DNA of 64,000 bases from Thunnus maccoyii (taxonomy: Eukaryota > Chordata > Actinopteri > Scombriformes > Scombridae), in the NCBI RefSeq assembly GCF_910596095.1, contig NC_056550.1, positions 29,830,151 to 29,894,150 on the forward strand, in the 5' to 3' direction. The position numbers were made by a program, and so were the translations under genes. Positions 35,100 to 48,039 of the stretch are shown one piece after another. Numbering within the stretch: position 1 is the first letter of the stretch; each line of letters starts with the position of its first letter. The notes under the pieces are model-generated. The model did not search any database, had not been told where the DNA came from, and saw nothing but the letters and a program-made list of their open reading frames with translations.

Positions 35100-35355
35100 T
35101 ACTTTATAAAACGGATGGTTAAAATCTTGCAATCTGATTGGTTGACAGCTGTGATATAATGAGCGTCTGCTACTGCTATGACTTTTAATGTCCTTTTACA
35201 AGTTACGGCAAACACTTTGCAGCGTGACCCCAGTGACACTGGACAGTTTCTCCATGGCTGCACGATCAATGGGAACAATTATGTGAATAAATAAGCTATA
35301 TATAAAGAACCATAATTTCTATATTGTAATATTTGGTAACCGTTTTATAATAGCA
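35100..35355. mobile_element. MITE-like element with short inverted ends
   Basis: Left end TTTATAAAACGGATGGTT (from about 35102) and right end AACCGTTTTATAATA (to about 35354) are imperfect inverted repeats sharing TTATAAAACGG. The interior has no coding capacity and contains GATTGGTTGACAGCTGTGATA. Likely a non-autonomous DNA transposon; superfamily not determined. Confidence 0.45.
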
Positions 35356-35856
35356 GTATCTGACGACTGGCTGTGGTATATTGTGCTACCAGTATGTACT
35401 GTACTATACTGTAGTATCCAGAGCTGATGGGATATTTGATCCTCCAGTGTTCTGGGTCTGTCCTGTGGTTCTCTCCCAGTTTGTCCAGTAAATGTCCACA
35501 GGGAGGCCTCCTGGAGGACCTGGATCAGATGTTGGACCACCAACGTTAAGCAGCAGGTTCATGAAGTGAAAGTTGTTTGTCAGTTTCTTCAGAACTCCTT
35601 TTGTTGACTTCTTTCAGCCATTGAAAACTCTGGGCTGTGATTGGCTGGAAGGTGTTCATAAACATTTAGTAACTGGCCTTCACATCATGGATATTATCCC
35701 TGAAACTCTTCTGGGGCTTGTTAAGATTCATCAAACATGTAACAGGGTTACAAAACTATTCATTCATTCATTCATTCATTTATTTATTATAAACAGTATG
35801 TTGTTGATTTTCTGCTTTTATATGTTTAGATTCATTTCTGTCACTAATTTATTTAG

Positions 35857-35860
<4 letters not shown>
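35356..35860. other. Non-coding DNA with (ATTC)n
   Basis: No gene recognised. An (ATTC)n run occurs at 35757-35785. Confidence 0.4.

Positions 35861-35928
<68 letters not shown>
35861..35928. repeat. (GT)n microsatellite
   Basis: 34 GT dinucleotides without interruption. Confidence 0.95.
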
Positions 35929-35929
<1 letters not shown>

Positions 35930-35992
35930 TGACACAGTACCTGACCTCTCAGGTTTCAGTCAGGGAGGCGAAGCAAGGCGAGGCCAGAAGAC

Positions 35993-36262
35993 ACCAGACA
36001 GACAGTTAGAGTGAGAGACAGACAGTCCGAGAGGCTGACAGAGAGACAGGCTGAACGGCAGACAGACAGTCAGAGAGGCTGACAGAGAGACAGGCTGAAC
36101 GGCAGACAGACAGTCCGAGAGGCTGACAGAGAGACAGGCTGAACGGCAGACAGACAGTCCGAGAGGCTGACAGAGAGACAGGCTGAACGGCAGACAGACA
36201 GGCTGAACGGCAGACAGACAGTCCGAGAGGTTGACAGACAGACAGGTTGAACGGCAGACAGA
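35993..36262. repeat. Minisatellite of about 44-bp units
   Basis: Five to six copies of CAGACAGTCCGAGAGGCTGA followed by CAGAGAGACAGGCTGAACGG and CAGA. The minus-strand open frame across it is repeat-derived. Confidence 0.9.
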
Positions 36263-36364
36263 CAGGCTGCTGAGACTCGGATGTTTACTGGAATTATTTT
36301 GGAATAAACAACAGAAACAGGTGAGACTGAACCATCGTTTGTTTACCAAGACTGAGAGGACAGA

Positions 36365-36366
<2 letters not shown>

Positions 36367-36403
<37 letters not shown>

Positions 36404-36409
36404 TGTGTG

Positions 36410-36458
<49 letters not shown>
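36367..36458. repeat. (GT)n microsatellite, interrupted
   Basis: GT repeat with GA and TT interruptions. Confidence 0.95.
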
Positions 36459-38940
36459 ACATTAACGAGTCCTGCTTCGTTCTGTTGGTGGTGTTTTATG
36501 TTGATTTATGACGCTGCATTCAAAACAACATGAAGTGTTATGTTAATCCAGATTTCTGGATAAACTACATTTTTATTCTTGAATTGAAACATTTGATCAG
36601 ATAAATCTTCCTCATGAGAATCGTAAACAAATCATTCATGAGAGGCAGTTTGTATGACTGATTTTGAATGTATCATTCATGTCAGACTTCATCTGTGTGT
36701 GATTAAACTCTGCAGACAGACAGAAACCGTTCAGTTCAGAGTCACAGCAGGTAAACTGAAACCCTCACAGACGTGACAAAGACCCAACCAGCTGCTGGCT
36801 TTGACAGCGCCGACCGCCGCAAAACCATTCATTATCCATTTACTTGTATTTATTTTCACACACACACTGGTGAGGCACTGCCGTGTCCACCAGGAGGACC
36901 CGTGTCTTCCTCTCTGTTGGCTTTTGAACCAGTAATTAATGGACGACCTGTGTGGCACCAACCCACAACCCAACCCAGGTGTAGCAGGTTAGGCTTTAAG
37001 GGGTTAATGGACATCAGTCACCCTGAGACAGTCCCAGCTGATATAACTGATCACTGCTGTTTGGTGGGTCAAAGGTCAAGTCAAAGCTCATTGGAATCAC
37101 ACATCTGGTGACTGTTGGATTACACAAACAACGCGGATTAATATAAGATATATATAATAATGCCTGTTTTCAGTTAGAGTTACAGTTAGTATCAGAGCTC
37201 TTTAAAAACCACCAAACCAGAATCACTTTTAATACTTTAATTTACATTTACAGCATTTTTTCTTCATTTCAACATTTGTCATATTATTTGATATTTAAAC
37301 ACGAAGCTTTGTGTAATTTAGTGAAAAGTGGTCAGAATGAGAAACGTGTTTGTTCTTGGAAAACAGTCACAATAGTTAATAATGATGATTCGCTGTTCAG
37401 AGGTAACCATAGCAACAGCACTGATACCTGAGGCTGTCTGTTTAGGTGGTCTGGTCACAGGTGTCCATGTAGAGATGAACAGGTTCTCACCTGTACCATG
37501 GCAGACCTGAGGACCAGTATGTGGTACTGGGAGAAGTCAGGGGGCACACTGGTCCAGGTTTGATCCATCAGACTGCAGCAGTGGCAGCCATGCTGTGATT
37601 GTAGAGCTTAGTGTCTGCCATGTTATCCTGCTAAATGTGACTCTGGCAGATTTTTAATAGTTTAAAGAGCAGCTCTTCAGATCGATGACGAGGTTCATGT
37701 TGGGTTTTATAAGACAGAGCGCTGACTCGAGGTGACATGTTGGGGTTAAGGTTTGAGATAAGTCAGCACACTCAGTATTTATAGGCCAGCAGACTGTGTT
37801 GAACAAGCTGATCAGGGATAAGATATTAACAACTGCTGCCTCCAACAACTGCTGCAGTCTAAATTAGCTCAGTGTGGCTGTGGCCAGGCTAACCACTAAC
37901 TGAGCAGGGTCACACAGAAAGGTTAACAGCCTGCCAGAGGAAATAGCATTTAGCTAGCTGGATTAGCACTGTTAGCTTCAGTTCAGTATGTATGCTATAA
38001 GGCGGGACGGCAGTTCCTGACAGGAAAGCTTCAAAGGATCAATGGATTATCAGACGTGTCTGGTTGCTAATGCTATCTGTGCTGCAGAAGTGACGACAGT
38101 GGCCTGATGGAGGCGCTAATAGCTAGCTAGCTTCAACACTGGTGCTACTAGCTGCTAACATCTGGCTAGGTTCTTAAGCTAATCAGCTAAGAGTCACAGA
38201 AACTAGCAAGTTCACCCTTGAACTCCGATTCATCTCTTGAGTTTCCACTTTAAAGTTAAAAAATATATTGTGTCAGTTCGTTCCAGCTCGTCTTTAACGT
38301 ATATGATGTTAAACTGACAGCAGCTCATATATACATAGTTTATACACATGAAACACACTATATAATGTATGTGACATCATAAACATTGTGGTTTCACTCA
38401 GTGAAATATGATGTTTTTGTGGCTGCACTGTTTCATCAGGTGTAAATATCGGACATGTCTGCTGCAGCGTCTGTGATCTCTGCTGCAGTTTAAATAAAGC
38501 TCAGTGAGTTTGTAAAAGCAGTTTTGTCGTTCAGACAAACAAGTGAAAATCTCTTTTCAGACGGTTGTAAACAGGAAGTCAGCATTGACAACATTTCTTA
38601 ACTTTTCAGATGAATAATGACAAGATGATTGTTTCTGTAAATACACCTGTACATAAGATAACACTGTCGAGGACAGTCTTGTAAAGCCAGACACTCTGAT
38701 CTGTCCATCAGATGTGACAGATGTGTTAGCGGTACACCTCAAGAGTTCAGGAGCAGCTTCTGTAAATACACCTGCTTATTTCTCTCTGTTAGTGTATCAG
38801 GTCACTGTGATCAATCCCCTACTGATCAATAAGACTGTAATGGCTGCGTTGTTGTTTCATTCAGTTTCTTTGTAGGTTTGAACTATTCAAAGGAAATAAG
38901 ACTGAATGACGCTGCTGCAGAGAGTCAGAGTACAAACAGA
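36459..38940. other. Non-coding DNA, nothing recognised
   Basis: About 2.5 kb with no exon that I could assign. The segment at 37860-38220 is rich in GCTAGC/TTAGCT-type words. Confidence 0.35.
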
Positions 38941-38967
38941 GAGACAGAGTATCACTGTACACTGATC

Positions 38968-39320
38968 ACACACACACACACACATATTTGGAGGTTTTAG
39001 AGTTACAAGTTACTTGGCATCTGAATCGAAATGTGATCCCCACAAAACACACACTCAGCAGACATGAAACACATCCGCACACACACACACACACAAATGT
39101 TTACTTAGCTCACTTTAGGGGACATTATATATACGGACTTACATTAATTTCCTGGAGACTTACCCTAACCCTAACCATCACCCTAACCATCACCCTAATG
39201 ATCACCCTAACCTTAACCACTGACCCATAAACCATCTTTTTCCAAACTGGGGACACGGCTTTTGTCTTCAGTTAACTGGTCTTTAGTCTGAAATTTGTCC
39301 CTAAAAGTAGCCTATGACAG
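38968..39320 (+). repeat. Old dispersed teleost repeat with CCCTAACC tract
   Basis: CA runs (38968-38983, 39079-39093), GGGGACATTATATATACGGACTTACATTAATTTCCTGGAGACTT split by short words, then (CCCTAACCATCA)n at 39168-39230 and CTGGGGACA near 39246. The order GGGGACA, CTGGAGACTTA, CCCTAACC, GGGGACA is one I know from dispersed fish elements. Assignment is from memory, not a search. Confidence 0.4.
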
Positions 39321-39604
39321 ACACACGGAAACACACAAACAGTGTGTAGATGTGTCTCATGTCTGGTAGCAGCTCTGTAGCTGGTTTGTGTCTACAATAA
39401 TTTCACAGACAAACTGGAGAAACATCTTAGCTGAGCTGTCAGTGTGTTCTTGTCTCTGTACAGCTCAATCAGAGAACTTCACACAGCCGTTTAACACCAA
39501 CCACCCACCTGGTGAGCTCAATTTATCATTCATCACCTCAGTTCAGTCAGCTGAGGAGTTAAAACTGATCCAACTGTGGCCGTCAACTACAGCACAAGTG
39601 AGCA

Positions 39605-39757
39605 CTTTGCTGTGGCTATACCATTAGTGGGACTATACTGTTAGCTGTCTTTATACCATTAGCTATACTTATACCATTATCTGTATCTATACCATTAGCT
39701 GTGACTGTAGTGTTAGCTGTGGCTATACCATTAGCTGTGGCTATATCGTTAGCTATA
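39605..39757. repeat. Short minisatellite (CCATTAGCTGTGGCTATA)
   Basis: About eight degenerate copies of an 18-20-bp unit CTATACCATTAGCTGTGG. Confidence 0.8.
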
Positions 39758-39958
39758 CTCTGCTCCTCGGGGCTCCATGTGTGCGTAGAGCGGCAGCTTC
39801 ACCCGCAGTGACACAGAGCAGAGGAGAAAGACTCAGTGCAACCGTAACTGACAGCAAAACACATTAGAGAGCCTCACACTGCTGAAATGAAACAAGTTCA
39901 CAAAAATTAGGTAAAATAATATGAATGAACATAGACTCTACTACGTTTTGCTGTCATT
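39758..39958. other. Spacer between minisatellites
   Basis: No gene seen. Confidence 0.35.
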
Positions 39959-39959
39959 T

Positions 39960-41725
39960 ATGTTCATATCTATACATATGTTCATATCTATACACATATT
40001 CACATTCATACACATGGTCAAATCTATTCTGTACACATGTTCATACTTATATATCATACACATGTCCACATCTATACACATGTTCATATCTATACACATG
40101 TTCACATCTATACACATGTCCACATCTATACACATGTTCATATCTATACACATGTTCATATCTATACACATGTCCACATCTATACACATGTTCATACTTA
40201 TATATCATACACATGTCCATATCTATACACATGTTCATATCTATACACATGTCCACATCTATACACATGTTCATATCTATACACATGTCCACATCTATAC
40301 ACATGTCCACATCTATACACATGTTCACATCTATACACATGTTCATATTTATACACATGTCCACATCTATACACATGTCCACATCTATACACATGTTCAC
40401 ATCTATACACATGTCCACATCTATACACATGTTCATATTTATACACATGTTCACATCTATACACATGTTCATATTTATACACATGTTCACATCTATACAC
40501 ATGTTCATATTTATACACATGTTCACATCTATACACATGTTCATATTTATACACATGTTCACATCTATACACATGTCCACATCTATACACATGTTCACAT
40601 CTATACACATGTCCACATCTATACACATGTTCACATCTATACACATGTCCACATCTATACACATGTTCACATCTATACACATGTCCACATCTACACACAT
40701 GTTCATATTTATACACATGTTCACATCTATACACATGTCCACATCTATACACATGTTCATATCTATACACATGTTTATATCTATACACATGTTCACATCT
40801 ATACACATGTTCATATCTATACACATGTTTATATCTATACACATGTTCACATCTATACACATGTTCATATCTATACACATGTTTATATCTATACACATGT
40901 TCACATCTATACACATGTCCACATCTATACACATGTCCACATCTATACACATGTTCATACTTATATATCATACACATGTCCACATCTATACACATGTCCA
41001 CATCTATACACATGTTCATATCTATACACATGTTTATATCTATACACATGTCCACATCTATACACATGTTCATATCTATACACATGTTCACATCTATACA
41101 CATGTCCACATCTATACACATGGTCAAATCTATTCTGTACACATGTTCATACTTATATATCATACACATGTCCACATCTATACACATGTTCATATCTATA
41201 CACATGTTCACATCTATACACATGTCCACATCTATACACATGTCCACATCTATGCACATGTTCATATCTATACACATGTTCATATCTATACACATGTCCA
41301 CATCTATACACATGTTCATACTTATATATCATACACATGTCCACATCTATACACATGTTCATATCTATACACATGTTCACATCTATACACATGTCCACAT
41401 CTATACACATGTCCACATCTATGCACATGTCCATATTTATACACATGTTCACATCTATACACATGTCCACATCTATACACATGTTCATATTTATACACAT
41501 GTTCACATCTATACACATGTCCACATCTATACACATGTTCATATCTATACACATGTTTATATCTATACACATGTCCACATCTATACACATGTTCATATCT
41601 ATACACATGTTCACATCTATACACATGTCCACATCTATACACATGTTCATATTTATACACATGTCCACATCTATACACATGTTCATATTTATACACATGT
41701 TCATATCTATACACATGTCCAGAAG
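39960..41725. repeat. 18-bp minisatellite (ACACATGTTCATATCTAT family)
   Basis: Nearly 100 units of 18 bp with variable positions (TTCATA, TTCACA, TCCACA, TTTATA). Because 18 is a multiple of three and no unit variant makes a stop in most frames, open frames of up to 710 codons run on both strands. The unit CACATGT contains an E-box/palindromic ACATGT in every copy. Larger segments ending in CATACTTATATATCATACAC recur near 40040, 40195, 40950, 41150 and 41315. Confidence 0.95.
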
Positions 41726-42096
41726 GAGTGTGCCCGAATACAAATACGTTATTCGGCAAAGCACAAATAGTGGGCTTTTTACGATATTTTTGTTCCATAG
41801 AAATAATTTAAAAATTATTTGTTTTCAAGAAGAAAAAAAAACATGTCAAATACCAGCGTGCAGGTCCATTACATCACTATCTCAGTGTCTCTCCTCTGCT
41901 CCACTGTTACGTCTATCAGCAGGTCTCAACGAGGGGAGTCACATCCATCGCATAATTCCTAATGTGGACATCACTCCCGGAGTTAGGGGATCACCTTTGA
42001 AGTTCTTCCCTACATGTTACACGCTGTGCTGTCTCTGTGTTATGGGTGTATAAATAGGTAGAGGTCTGTCTGCAATGAGGTGATAAGTAAAGTTTT
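41726..42096. other. Unidentified segment, possible DNA transposon or LTR fragment
   Basis: Starts with GTGTGCCCGAATACAAATACG and TTATTCGG, a near-inverted pair. It has no intact ORF. GTGTATAAATAG near 42047 could be a TATA box. Confidence 0.3.
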
Positions 42097-42166
42097 AGCT
42101 CAGTAGTCAGCGCAGTCGTCTCTGATCTGGGAGACACCAGTTAGAGACCTGGTGTGGGGACCTCCT
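42097..42166 (+). tRNA. tRNA-like sequence (SINE head or tRNA pseudogene)
   Basis: TTAGCTCAGTAGTCAGCGCA resembles a polymerase III A box, and AGTTAGAGACC matches 9 of 11 B-box positions. CACCAG and CTGGTG form a perfect six-pair T-stem, and GTCTC/GAGAC an anticodon stem with an 8-base loop. No clear acceptor stem, so it is not a functional tRNA; a tRNA-derived SINE head is the likelier reading. Confidence 0.4.
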
Positions 42167-42189
42167 TCATAGGATAGTTTATTCATGAA

Positions 42190-44230
42190 CATTTAACCAC
42201 CAGACACCAGTTAACATCAACAGTCACCAGTTAACATCCACCAGTCACCAGTTACATTCACCAGATACCAGTTAACATCCAGCAGACACCAGTTAACATC
42301 CACCAGTCACCAGTTACATTCACCAGATACCAGTTAACATCCAGCAGACACCAGTTAACATCCAGCAGACACCAGTTAACATCCACCAGTCACCAGTTAA
42401 CATCCACCAGTCACCAGTTAACATCCACCAGACACCAGTTAACATCAACACTCACCAGTTAACATCCACCAGTCACCAGTTACATTCACCAGATACCAGT
42501 TAACATCCAGCAGACACCAGTTAACATCCACCAGTCACCAGTTAACATCAACACTCACCAGTTAACATCCACCAGACACCAGTTAACATCAACACTCACC
42601 AGTTAACATCCACCAGTCACCAGTTAACATCCAGCAGACACCAGTTAACATCCAGCAGACACCAGTTAACATCCACCAGTCACCAGTTAACATCCACCAG
42701 ACACCAGTTAACATCCACCAGTCACCAGTTAACATCCACCAGTCACCAGTTAACATCCACCAGACACCAGTTAACATCAACACTCACCAGTTAACATCCA
42801 CCAGTCACCAGTTACATTCACCAGATACCAGTTAACATCCAGCAGACACCAGTTAACATCCACCAGACACCAGTTAACATCCACCAGACACCAGTTAACA
42901 TCAACACTCACCAGTTAACATCCACCAGACACCAGTTAACATCAACACTCACCAGTTAACATCCACCAGACACCAGTTAACATCCAACAGACACCAGTTA
43001 ACATCCAGCAGACACCAGTTAACATCCACCAGACACCAGTTAACATCAACACTCACCAGTTAACATCCACCAGACACCAGTTAACATCCACCAGACACCA
43101 GTTAACATCAACAGTCACCAGTTAAAATCCACCAGACACCAGTTAACATCCACCAGTCACCAGTTAACATCCACCAGACACCAGTTAACATCCACCAGTC
43201 ACCAGTTAACATCCAGCAGACACCAGTTAACATCCACCAGTCACCAGTTAACATCCACCAGACACCAGTTAACATCCACCAGACACCAGTTAACATTCAC
43301 CAGACACCAGTTAACATCCAGCAGACACCAGTTAACATCCACCAGACACCAGTTAACATCCACCAGTCACCAGTTAACATCCACCAGTCACCAGTTAACA
43401 TCCACCAGTCACCAGTTAACATCCAGCAGACACCAGTTAACATCCACCAGTCACCAGTTAACATCCACCAGACACCAGTTAACATCCAGCAGACACCAGT
43501 TAACATCCACCAGTCACCAGTTAACATCCACCAGACACCACTTAACATTCACCAGACACCAGTTAACATCCACCAGTCACCAGTTAACATCCACCAGTCA
43601 CCAGTTAACATCCACCAGTCACCAGTTAACATCCACCAGACACCAGTTAACATCCACCAGTCACCAGTTAACATCCACCAGACACCAGTTAACATCCACC
43701 AGACACCAGTTAACATCCACCAGTCACCAGTTAACATCCACCAGACACCAGTTAACATCCACCAGTCACCAGTTAACATCCAGCAGACACCAGTTAACAT
43801 CCACCAGACACCAGTTAACATCCAGCAGACACCAGTTAACATCCACCAGTCACCAGTTAACATCCACCAGACACCACTTAACATTCACCAGACACCAGTT
43901 AACATCCACCAGTCACCAGTTAACATCCACCAGTCACCAGTTAACATCCACCAGTCACCAGTTAACATCCACCAGACACCAGTTAACATCCACCAGTCAC
44001 CAGTTAACATCCAGCAGACACCAGTTAACATCCACCAGTCACCAGTTAACATCCACCAGTCACCAGTTAACATCCACCAGACACCAGTTAACATCCACCA
44101 GACACCAGTTAACATCCATCAGTCACCAGTTAACATCCACCAGACACCAGTTAACATCCATCAGTCACCAGTTAACATCCACCAGACACCAGTTAACATC
44201 CACCAGTCACCAGTTAACATCCACCAGACA
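42190..44230. repeat. 21-bp minisatellite (CCAGTTAACATCCACCAGACA), left part
   Basis: About 97 units of 21 bp with variants CAGTCA, CAGCAGACA, CATCAACACTCA and CATTCACCAGATA. The array is interrupted at 44230 by an L2 element and resumes at 49215. Minus-strand open frames (WWMLTGD/V repeats) are repeat-derived. Confidence 0.97.
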
Positions 44231-44249
44231 ATCAATCAATCAATCTCAA

Positions 44250-44281
<32 letters not shown>

Positions 44282-44833
44282 TAGCGCCATATCACAACAG
44301 AAGTCATCTCAAGGCACTTTTCACATAGAGCAGGTCAAGACCGTACTCTTTAATTTACAGAGACCCAACAATTCCCCCATGAGCAGCACTTGGCGACAGC
44401 GGTAAGGAAAAACTCCCCTTTAACGGGTAGAAACCTCAAGCAGACCCCGGCTCTTGGTCGGCGGCCATCTGCTTTGACCGGTTGGTTTGAGAGAGAGAAA
44501 GAGAGAGGGAAAGGGGGAGGGGGGACAGAAGAAAAACAACGACAACAACAAACAACAACAAGCACAAGCAGCAACAGCCAGGGAAGGATGCCATCAGGAC
44601 TGTGAAGGACCGTGAAGGTTCGGCCCGGGAGTCAGGTTTTTCTGTGAGATGAGAAAGCACAAAAAACTCCGGGGAAGAAGCAAAGTTAGTGACATGCATT
44701 GATGTTACATGAATGCATACAGATGGAGAGGAGGAGGAGGAGAGAGGAGCTCAGTGCATCATGGGAAGTCCCCCAGCAGTCTAGGCCTATAGCAGCATAA
44801 CTAAGGGCTGATCCAAGGCGAGCCTGGTCGGCC

Positions 44834-47693
44834 CTAACTATAAGCTTTATCAAAAAGGAAAGTTTTAAGCCTACTCTTAAACATAGAGAGGGTGTCTGCA
44901 CCCCGGACTGAATCTGGAAGATGGTTCCATAGAAGAGGAGCCTGATAGCTGAAGGCTCTGCCTCCCATTCTACTTTTAAAGACTGTAGGGACCACCAGTA
45001 AGCCTGCATACTGGGAGCGCAGTGTTCTAGTGGGATAATACGGTATTATGAGCTCTTCAAGATATGATGGTGCCTGACCATTAAGGGCTTTGTAAGTTAG
45101 GAGAAGGATTTTAAATTCTATTCTAGATTTTACAGGAAGCCAATGTAATGAAGCTAAAATGGGAGAAATGTGGTCTCTTTTTCTAGTTTTAGTCAATACA
45201 CGTGCAGCTGCATTCTGGACCAGCTGGAGAGTCTTTAGAGACTTGTTAGGGCAGCCTGATAATAAGGAATTGCAATAATCCAGCCTAACAAAAGCGTGAA
45301 CTAGTTTTTCTGCATCTTTTAGGGACAGGATGTGCCTGATTTTTGTGATATTACGTAAGTGAAAAAAGGCAGTCCTTGAGATTTGATTTATGTGGGAGTT
45401 AAAGGACATATCCTGATCAAAGATAACTCCCAGATTCCTTACGGTGGTGCTGGAGGCCAGGGTAATGCCATCCAGAGCAGCTTTATCATTAGATAATGTG
45501 TTTCTAAGGTGTTTAGGGCCAAACACAATAACTTCAGTTTTATCCGAATTTAGTAGTAGAAAATTGCAGGTCATCCAGGTCTTTATGTCGTTAAGGCATG
45601 TTTGGAGTTTGTTTAACTGATTGGGTTCATCTGGCTTCATTGATAAATATAATTGGGTATCGTCTGCGTAACAATGAAAATTTATGGAGTGTTTCCTAAT
45701 ATTATTACCTAAAGGAAGCATATATAAGGTGAACAGAATTGGTCCAAGTACAGAACCTTGTGGAACTCCGTGTCTAACTTTTGCCTTCACGGAGGATTCA
45801 TCATTAACATGTACAAACTGAAATCGGTCTGATAAATAGGACTTAAACCAGGTTAATGCAGTTCCTTTAATGCCAATTAAATGTTCCAGTCTCTGCAAAA
45901 GGATTTGATGGTCAATTGTGTCAAATGCAGCACTAAGATCTAACAGGACAAGTATAGAGACAAATCCTTTGTCCGATGCAGTTAGGAGGTCATTAGTGAC
46001 TTTCACCAGTGCTGTCTCTGTGCTATGATGCCTCTAAATCCTGACTGAAAATCCTCAAATAAACTATTGTTATGTAGAAAGTCACATAACTGATTAGAGA
46101 CTGCTTTCTCAAGGATCTTAGAGAGAAATGGAAGGTTAGATATAGGTCTATAATTGGCTAAAACACCTGAATCAAGAGTAGGCTTCTTAAGAAGAGGTTT
46201 AATTACAGCTACTTTAAAGGACTGTGGTACATACCCTGTTACTAAAGACAGATTGATCATATCTAGTAAAGAAGTGCTCACTAAGGGTAAGGCTTCCTTA
46301 AGCAGCCTAGTTGGGATGGGGTCTAAGAGACAGGTTGATGGTTTAGCTGAACAAATCATTGAAGTTAGTTCAGACAAGTCTACTGGAGAAAAACAGTCCA
46401 AATATATGTCAGGATTTACTGCCGTTACCAAGGTTCCTGTGTTTGGGGAGAGAACGGTGCCTGTTGAGGGCAGGAGGTGGTTAATTTTGTCTCTAATAGT
46501 TAGAATTTTATCATTAAAGAAGCTCATAAAGTCGTTACTACTGAGAGCTATAGGAATACATGGATCAGTAGAGTTATGACTCTTTGTCAGCCAAAGTGCT
46601 GAAAAGGAACCTAGGGCAGTTTTTATTCTCTTCTATTAATGCTGAGTAATAGGCAGTTCTGGCATTACAGATGGCCTTCCTATATGTTTTAACACTATCT
46701 TGCCAGACTAAGCGAGAATCTTCTACTTTGGTGGAACGCCAAATCCTTTCCAATTTTCGCGATGTTTGCTTTAATTTGCGGGTTTGGGAGTTATACCATG
46801 GAGCTAACCTCTTACGTTTTATTATCTTCTTTTTTAAGGGGGCGATGGAGTCGAGTGTTTGTCTTAGTGAGCCTGCAGCACTATCAATAAGATTATCAAT
46901 TTGGGAGGGACTAAAGTTAACATAAGAGTCCTCTGTAGTATTGAGACATGGCAGTGAATTCAGTATTGACGGAATTGCTTCCTTAAATTTATCTACAACA
47001 CTATCAGAGAGACATCTAGTGAGGACATTTTTATCTAATGGTGTGTAATCCAGTAATAGGAATTCAAAAGTTATTAAGTAATGATCTGATAAAATAGGAT
47101 TTTGTGGAAAAATTATTAAATGTTCAATTTCAATCCCATAAGTTAGAACAAGGTCTAGAGTGTGGTTAAGATGGTGAGTGGGATTATTTACACACTGAGA
47201 GAAGCCAATTGAGTCTAATAATGAGATAAATGCAGTGCTGAGACTGTCACTATCAACGTCCACATGAATATTAAAATCACCTACTATAATTACTTTATCT
47301 GTACTAAGGACTAAATACGACAAAAACTCTGAGAATTCAGATAGGAATTCAGAGTACGGGCCAGGAGGACGGTACACTATAACAAATAGAACTGGCTGTA
47401 AAGTTTTCCAGGTTGGCTGAGAGACTAAGAACAAGGCTTTCGAATGAGTTATAATTAAATTTAGGTCTAGGGTTGATGATTAGGCTTGAGTTGAAAATGG
47501 CTGCAACTCCTCCTCCTCGGCCAGTGTCTCGAGGTATATGAGTATTAATATGACTGGCGGGAGTGGATTCATTAAGGCTGACATATTCTTCATGACACAG
47601 CCAGGTTTCAGTGAGACAAAATAAATCAATACGATGATCTGAAATTAAATCGTTTACTAAAACTGCTTTAGATGAAAGAGATCTAATGTTCAA
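44834..47693 (-). pseudogene. L2 ORF2 (endonuclease, reverse transcriptase), frameshifted
   Basis: Segments: 47349-47693 endonuclease start (NIRSLSSK, FCLTETWL); 46574-47434 rest of the endonuclease (VIVYRPPG, IVGDFNIH, LSDHYLITF) and linker; 46003-46527 reverse transcriptase start ([20 protein letters not shown]); 44834-46006 catalytic part ([34 protein letters not shown]) and C-terminus to FDKAYS. Frame breaks fall at about 47400, 46580 and 46027. The last break is shared with the copy at 13228-15075. It has the domains for target-primed reverse transcription but cannot make a full protein. Confidence 0.88.
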
Positions 47694-47811
47694 AAGTCAC
47701 ATTTAATTATCTTATTTTGTTGTACTATTGCAGCAGTGGTTTTAATTTTTACTAGATTTTCATGAATGACTCTTCTTTTATATACTTTGGATTTAATTGA
47801 TTTATGTGGTC

Positions 47812-47962
47812 GGGGGACAGACACAGTCTCTATGTGGTTTTGGGGGACAGATGCAGTCTCTATGTGGTTTTGGGGGACAGATGCAGTCTCTATGTGGTTT
47901 TGGGGACAGACACAGTCTCTATGTGGTTTTGGGGGACAGATGCAGTCTCTATGTGGTTTTGG
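47812..47962. repeat. 30-bp tandem repeat inside the L2 spacer
   Basis: Five copies of a unit with GACAGATGCAGTCTCTATGT and GGTTTTGGGG between ORF1 and ORF2. I did not see it in the other L2 copies of the window, which are truncated before this point. Confidence 0.85.
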
Positions 47963-48039
47963 GTGGGTAACTGCTCTAATGGAAGCGCAGAGAAGCGTGT
48001 AGGACTGCAGCTCCGCCTCCTGGTCTCAACTCTGGGTTG

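Noticed and set aside
39921..42053. Open frames of 158-710 codons on both strands
   Set aside because: They follow from an 18-bp stop-free repeat; overlapping frames are equally open, and there is no codon or domain signal.
42589..44115. Minus-strand frames with MLTGVWW/MLTGDWW repeats (also 49396-50295)
   Set aside because: Translation of the 21-bp minisatellite; the repeat length keeps frames open.
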